From the NCBI GenBank assembly GCA_903930345.1, contig CAIYYI010000321.1, positions 1 through 43,250 on the forward strand: a stretch of DNA of 43,250 bases, written 5' to 3'. The translations under genes and the position numbers were made by a program. This document shows, piece by piece, positions 42,901-43,250 of the stretch. The first letter of the stretch is position 1. Every line of letters starts with the position of its first letter. The DNA is from an uncultured Verrucomicrobiota bacterium. GTDB taxonomy: Bacteria > Verrucomicrobiota > Verrucomicrobiia > Limisphaerales > CAIYYI01. A model generated the notes under the pieces. It saw only the letters and a list, made by a program, of their open reading frames with translations. It did no database searches and was not told the DNA's origin.

Positions 42901-43250
42901 GTCCCTGATCGGCTTCGTGCGGGGCAGTGGTGAAACCACTCCGCATCTGAGCGCCGACGTGACCAATGCGTATTGCGTCCTCACTCTCACCGCGTTGGAC
43001 GACCAGCCCATTGCCCAGGCCGGGAAGCTGTTGCTTGTGGCTACGACGGGTGCGGCCGTGAACACCGGCCAGCAGTTCGCCGCCGATGGTCAGACCCTCG
43101 CCGAATGGGGCAACAGCCCGGTGCTGATTGAGCCGGTAACCGGCACGGTTAACCTGGGCGGGTTGACCACCGCCAAATCCGTCCGCGCCACCGCGCTGAC
43201 GGCCGAAGGTCGGCCACTGGGTGAATCCTTGCGCTGCGTCAGATCCCAAA
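39917..43250 (+). CDS. Multidomain secreted SGNH esterase fused to a GH-A-like glycosidase (right end cut off)
   Basis: The frame is open from the ATG at 39917 to the window end, 1111 residues with no stop. A signal peptide (RILPAIALFAAGFLGVLSAPAA) is followed by a carbohydrate-binding-like beta-sandwich (about 40-175). An SGNH/GDSL hydrolase domain covers about 195-420: nucleophile Ser250 in FLGDSLVQGW, the block II Gly in FGVGGDG, block III GVNN, and Asp398/His401 in DKLHLSAKGYELWA. A (beta/alpha)8 barrel then covers about 440-900 with acid/base Glu629 in EMVNENS and nucleophile Glu816 in FTISEVNHP. A further beta-rich part continues past the edge. SGNH domains of this group often remove acetyl or other acyl groups from glycans, so the fusion could deacylate and cut the same chain. 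The glycosidase family is not assignable by eye. Confidence 0.83.
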   Translation, partial: MKPSRARILPAIALFAAGFLGVLSAPAADQTPSRIQELSLRNPKMTDGAEQPDHWTQTWVGQGKIKVTRDTATYHSAPASLALAAVEGAAHAQVSQSFEVKGGARLKLSGWVRADGGANAMLALQSFTADWKGIDFKVVGNAITGLDWRKAEGEVTLPTNAARAAVVLMIQGAGVAWLDDASLDGTDPGAGAQPSSVARPKPQGPPKAKHSCDPAEGFYPDYPQAWRQVLDGQLKRAKQGQAAVVFLGDSLVQGWSEQPRWKEHYAKLGAVNFGVGGDGTPQLLYRINQGIFDGLNPKVVMLSVGVNNVWPGFDAADTVKGIQAVLARLKETCPQAKVLVLGNTHFFDQGDGKSRQRVRAINAAVAKLADDQRVRILDFSEQMLSGSDALNLELYAKDKLHLSAKGYELWARAMDPVLEDLLKGSIAASELKAFSWDWSRAHESVLDLSRFLDAPAGQGGYVRVQDGHFIKADGSRLRLWGVNLASTSCFPPKDQAPRIAEDLARLGFNIARFHHLDADWGQCLFVSQTNHTRAFDTNNLDRLDFFISELKKRGIYTSLTMNVHRQFKEGDGVRDWKILGIGKGATFFNPRLIELQHEFTRNLLTHRNPYTGAEYRQEPAIITIEMVNENSLLEAWTQWRLVGRDDKAGDSWSPIPVSYDRELTEQYNVWLARHRTPEQVAAIRKEARAAAQALIPRLAPNDFTNATALRFHSEAEFLMGVESNYFAGMKRLIRDELGCQSLLSGSGDHNDGFAGYAHIRSMLQFDVIDGHGYWQHPEIGKVTRTRNDPMVNDPLDSTFTQFARTPVAGRPFTISEVNHPFPHKFGAEGYVALTAYALFHDWDGIVWFDWERGRMGDPKQGLPRNGWFDVSQDPVKLAQLTAASLMWHRHDVAKARETLVRTYTPDETIAAMRLVQWQHRPFFKPGFELTTPLEHATRWRLDETHPDTAEVRPAKYPNPYAGKPPSELAADTGELRWLHADQKRGVITVSTPRSQSLIGFVRGSGETTPHLSADVTNAYCVLTLTALDDQPIAQAGKLLLVATTGAAVNTGQQFAADGQTLAEWGNSPVLIEPVTGTVNLGGLTTAKSVRATALTAEGRPLGESLRCVRSQ

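Overview
The window is GC-rich, densely coded bacterial chromosome. I infer a member of the Verrucomicrobiota, most likely the Pedosphaera/Limisphaerales side. The inference rests on gene content: a KaiB/soluble histidine kinase/NarL-type regulator cluster, giant secreted repeat proteins with a short C-terminal beta domain, a Tat-exported Gfo/Idh/MocA oxidoreductase, a DUF1080 protein, two DUF4832-type proteins and a GH92 enzyme. No rRNA, tRNA, CRISPR array, transposase or phage integrase was seen. The left edge cuts a kaiB gene and the right edge cuts a large multidomain hydrolase.

Region 1 (1-5.9 kb) is a signalling and envelope/stress block. A KaiB-like protein, a cytosolic PAS histidine kinase and a NarL-type response regulator form a translationally coupled cluster. 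A short intergenic region follows, holding a strong hairpin and a perfect 16-bp palindrome. Then comes a four-gene operon: an MlaA-like protein fused to an alpha/beta hydrolase, a YqjE-type membrane protein, a small membrane protein and a double PRC-barrel protein. The same palindrome, identical over 19 bp, recurs at 5.9 kb upstream of the next gene, and a variant lies at 39.86 kb. These three sites are the best candidates for operators of a shared regulon, and the response regulator is the obvious candidate to bind them.

Region 2 (6-12 kb) is one gene for a secreted protein of about 1983 residues. It has 13 beta-sandwich repeats, most with four cysteines. A 954-nt block of three repeats is duplicated in tandem, and the last repeat is split by a second repeat family of five units.

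Region 3 (12-28 kb) mixes housekeeping and secreted functions. It holds a DUF4832-type glycosidase-like protein, a long CvpA-family membrane protein, polyphosphate kinase with a clear intrinsic terminator, a membrane protein plus ABC ATPase pair without a recognisable permease, a DUF1080 protein, a TatD hydrolase, TcdA (tRNA ct6A37 synthesis), two secreted proteins of unknown function, a Tat-exported Gfo/Idh/MocA oxidoreductase and a HEAT-repeat protein.

Region 4 (28.2 kb to the right end) is a one-direction carbohydrate-degradation locus. It starts with the remnant of a beta-helix protein that has lost its middle. It continues with two large GH-A-like glycosidases of unassigned family, a GH92 alpha-mannosidase-family enzyme, a second DUF4832 paralogue, and an SGNH esterase fused to a GH-A-like glycosidase. 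Nearly all carry signal peptides. No sugar importer, SusC/D pair or regulator lies in the locus. The set suggests stepwise breakdown of a decorated, probably esterified and mannose-containing glycan outside the cytoplasm.
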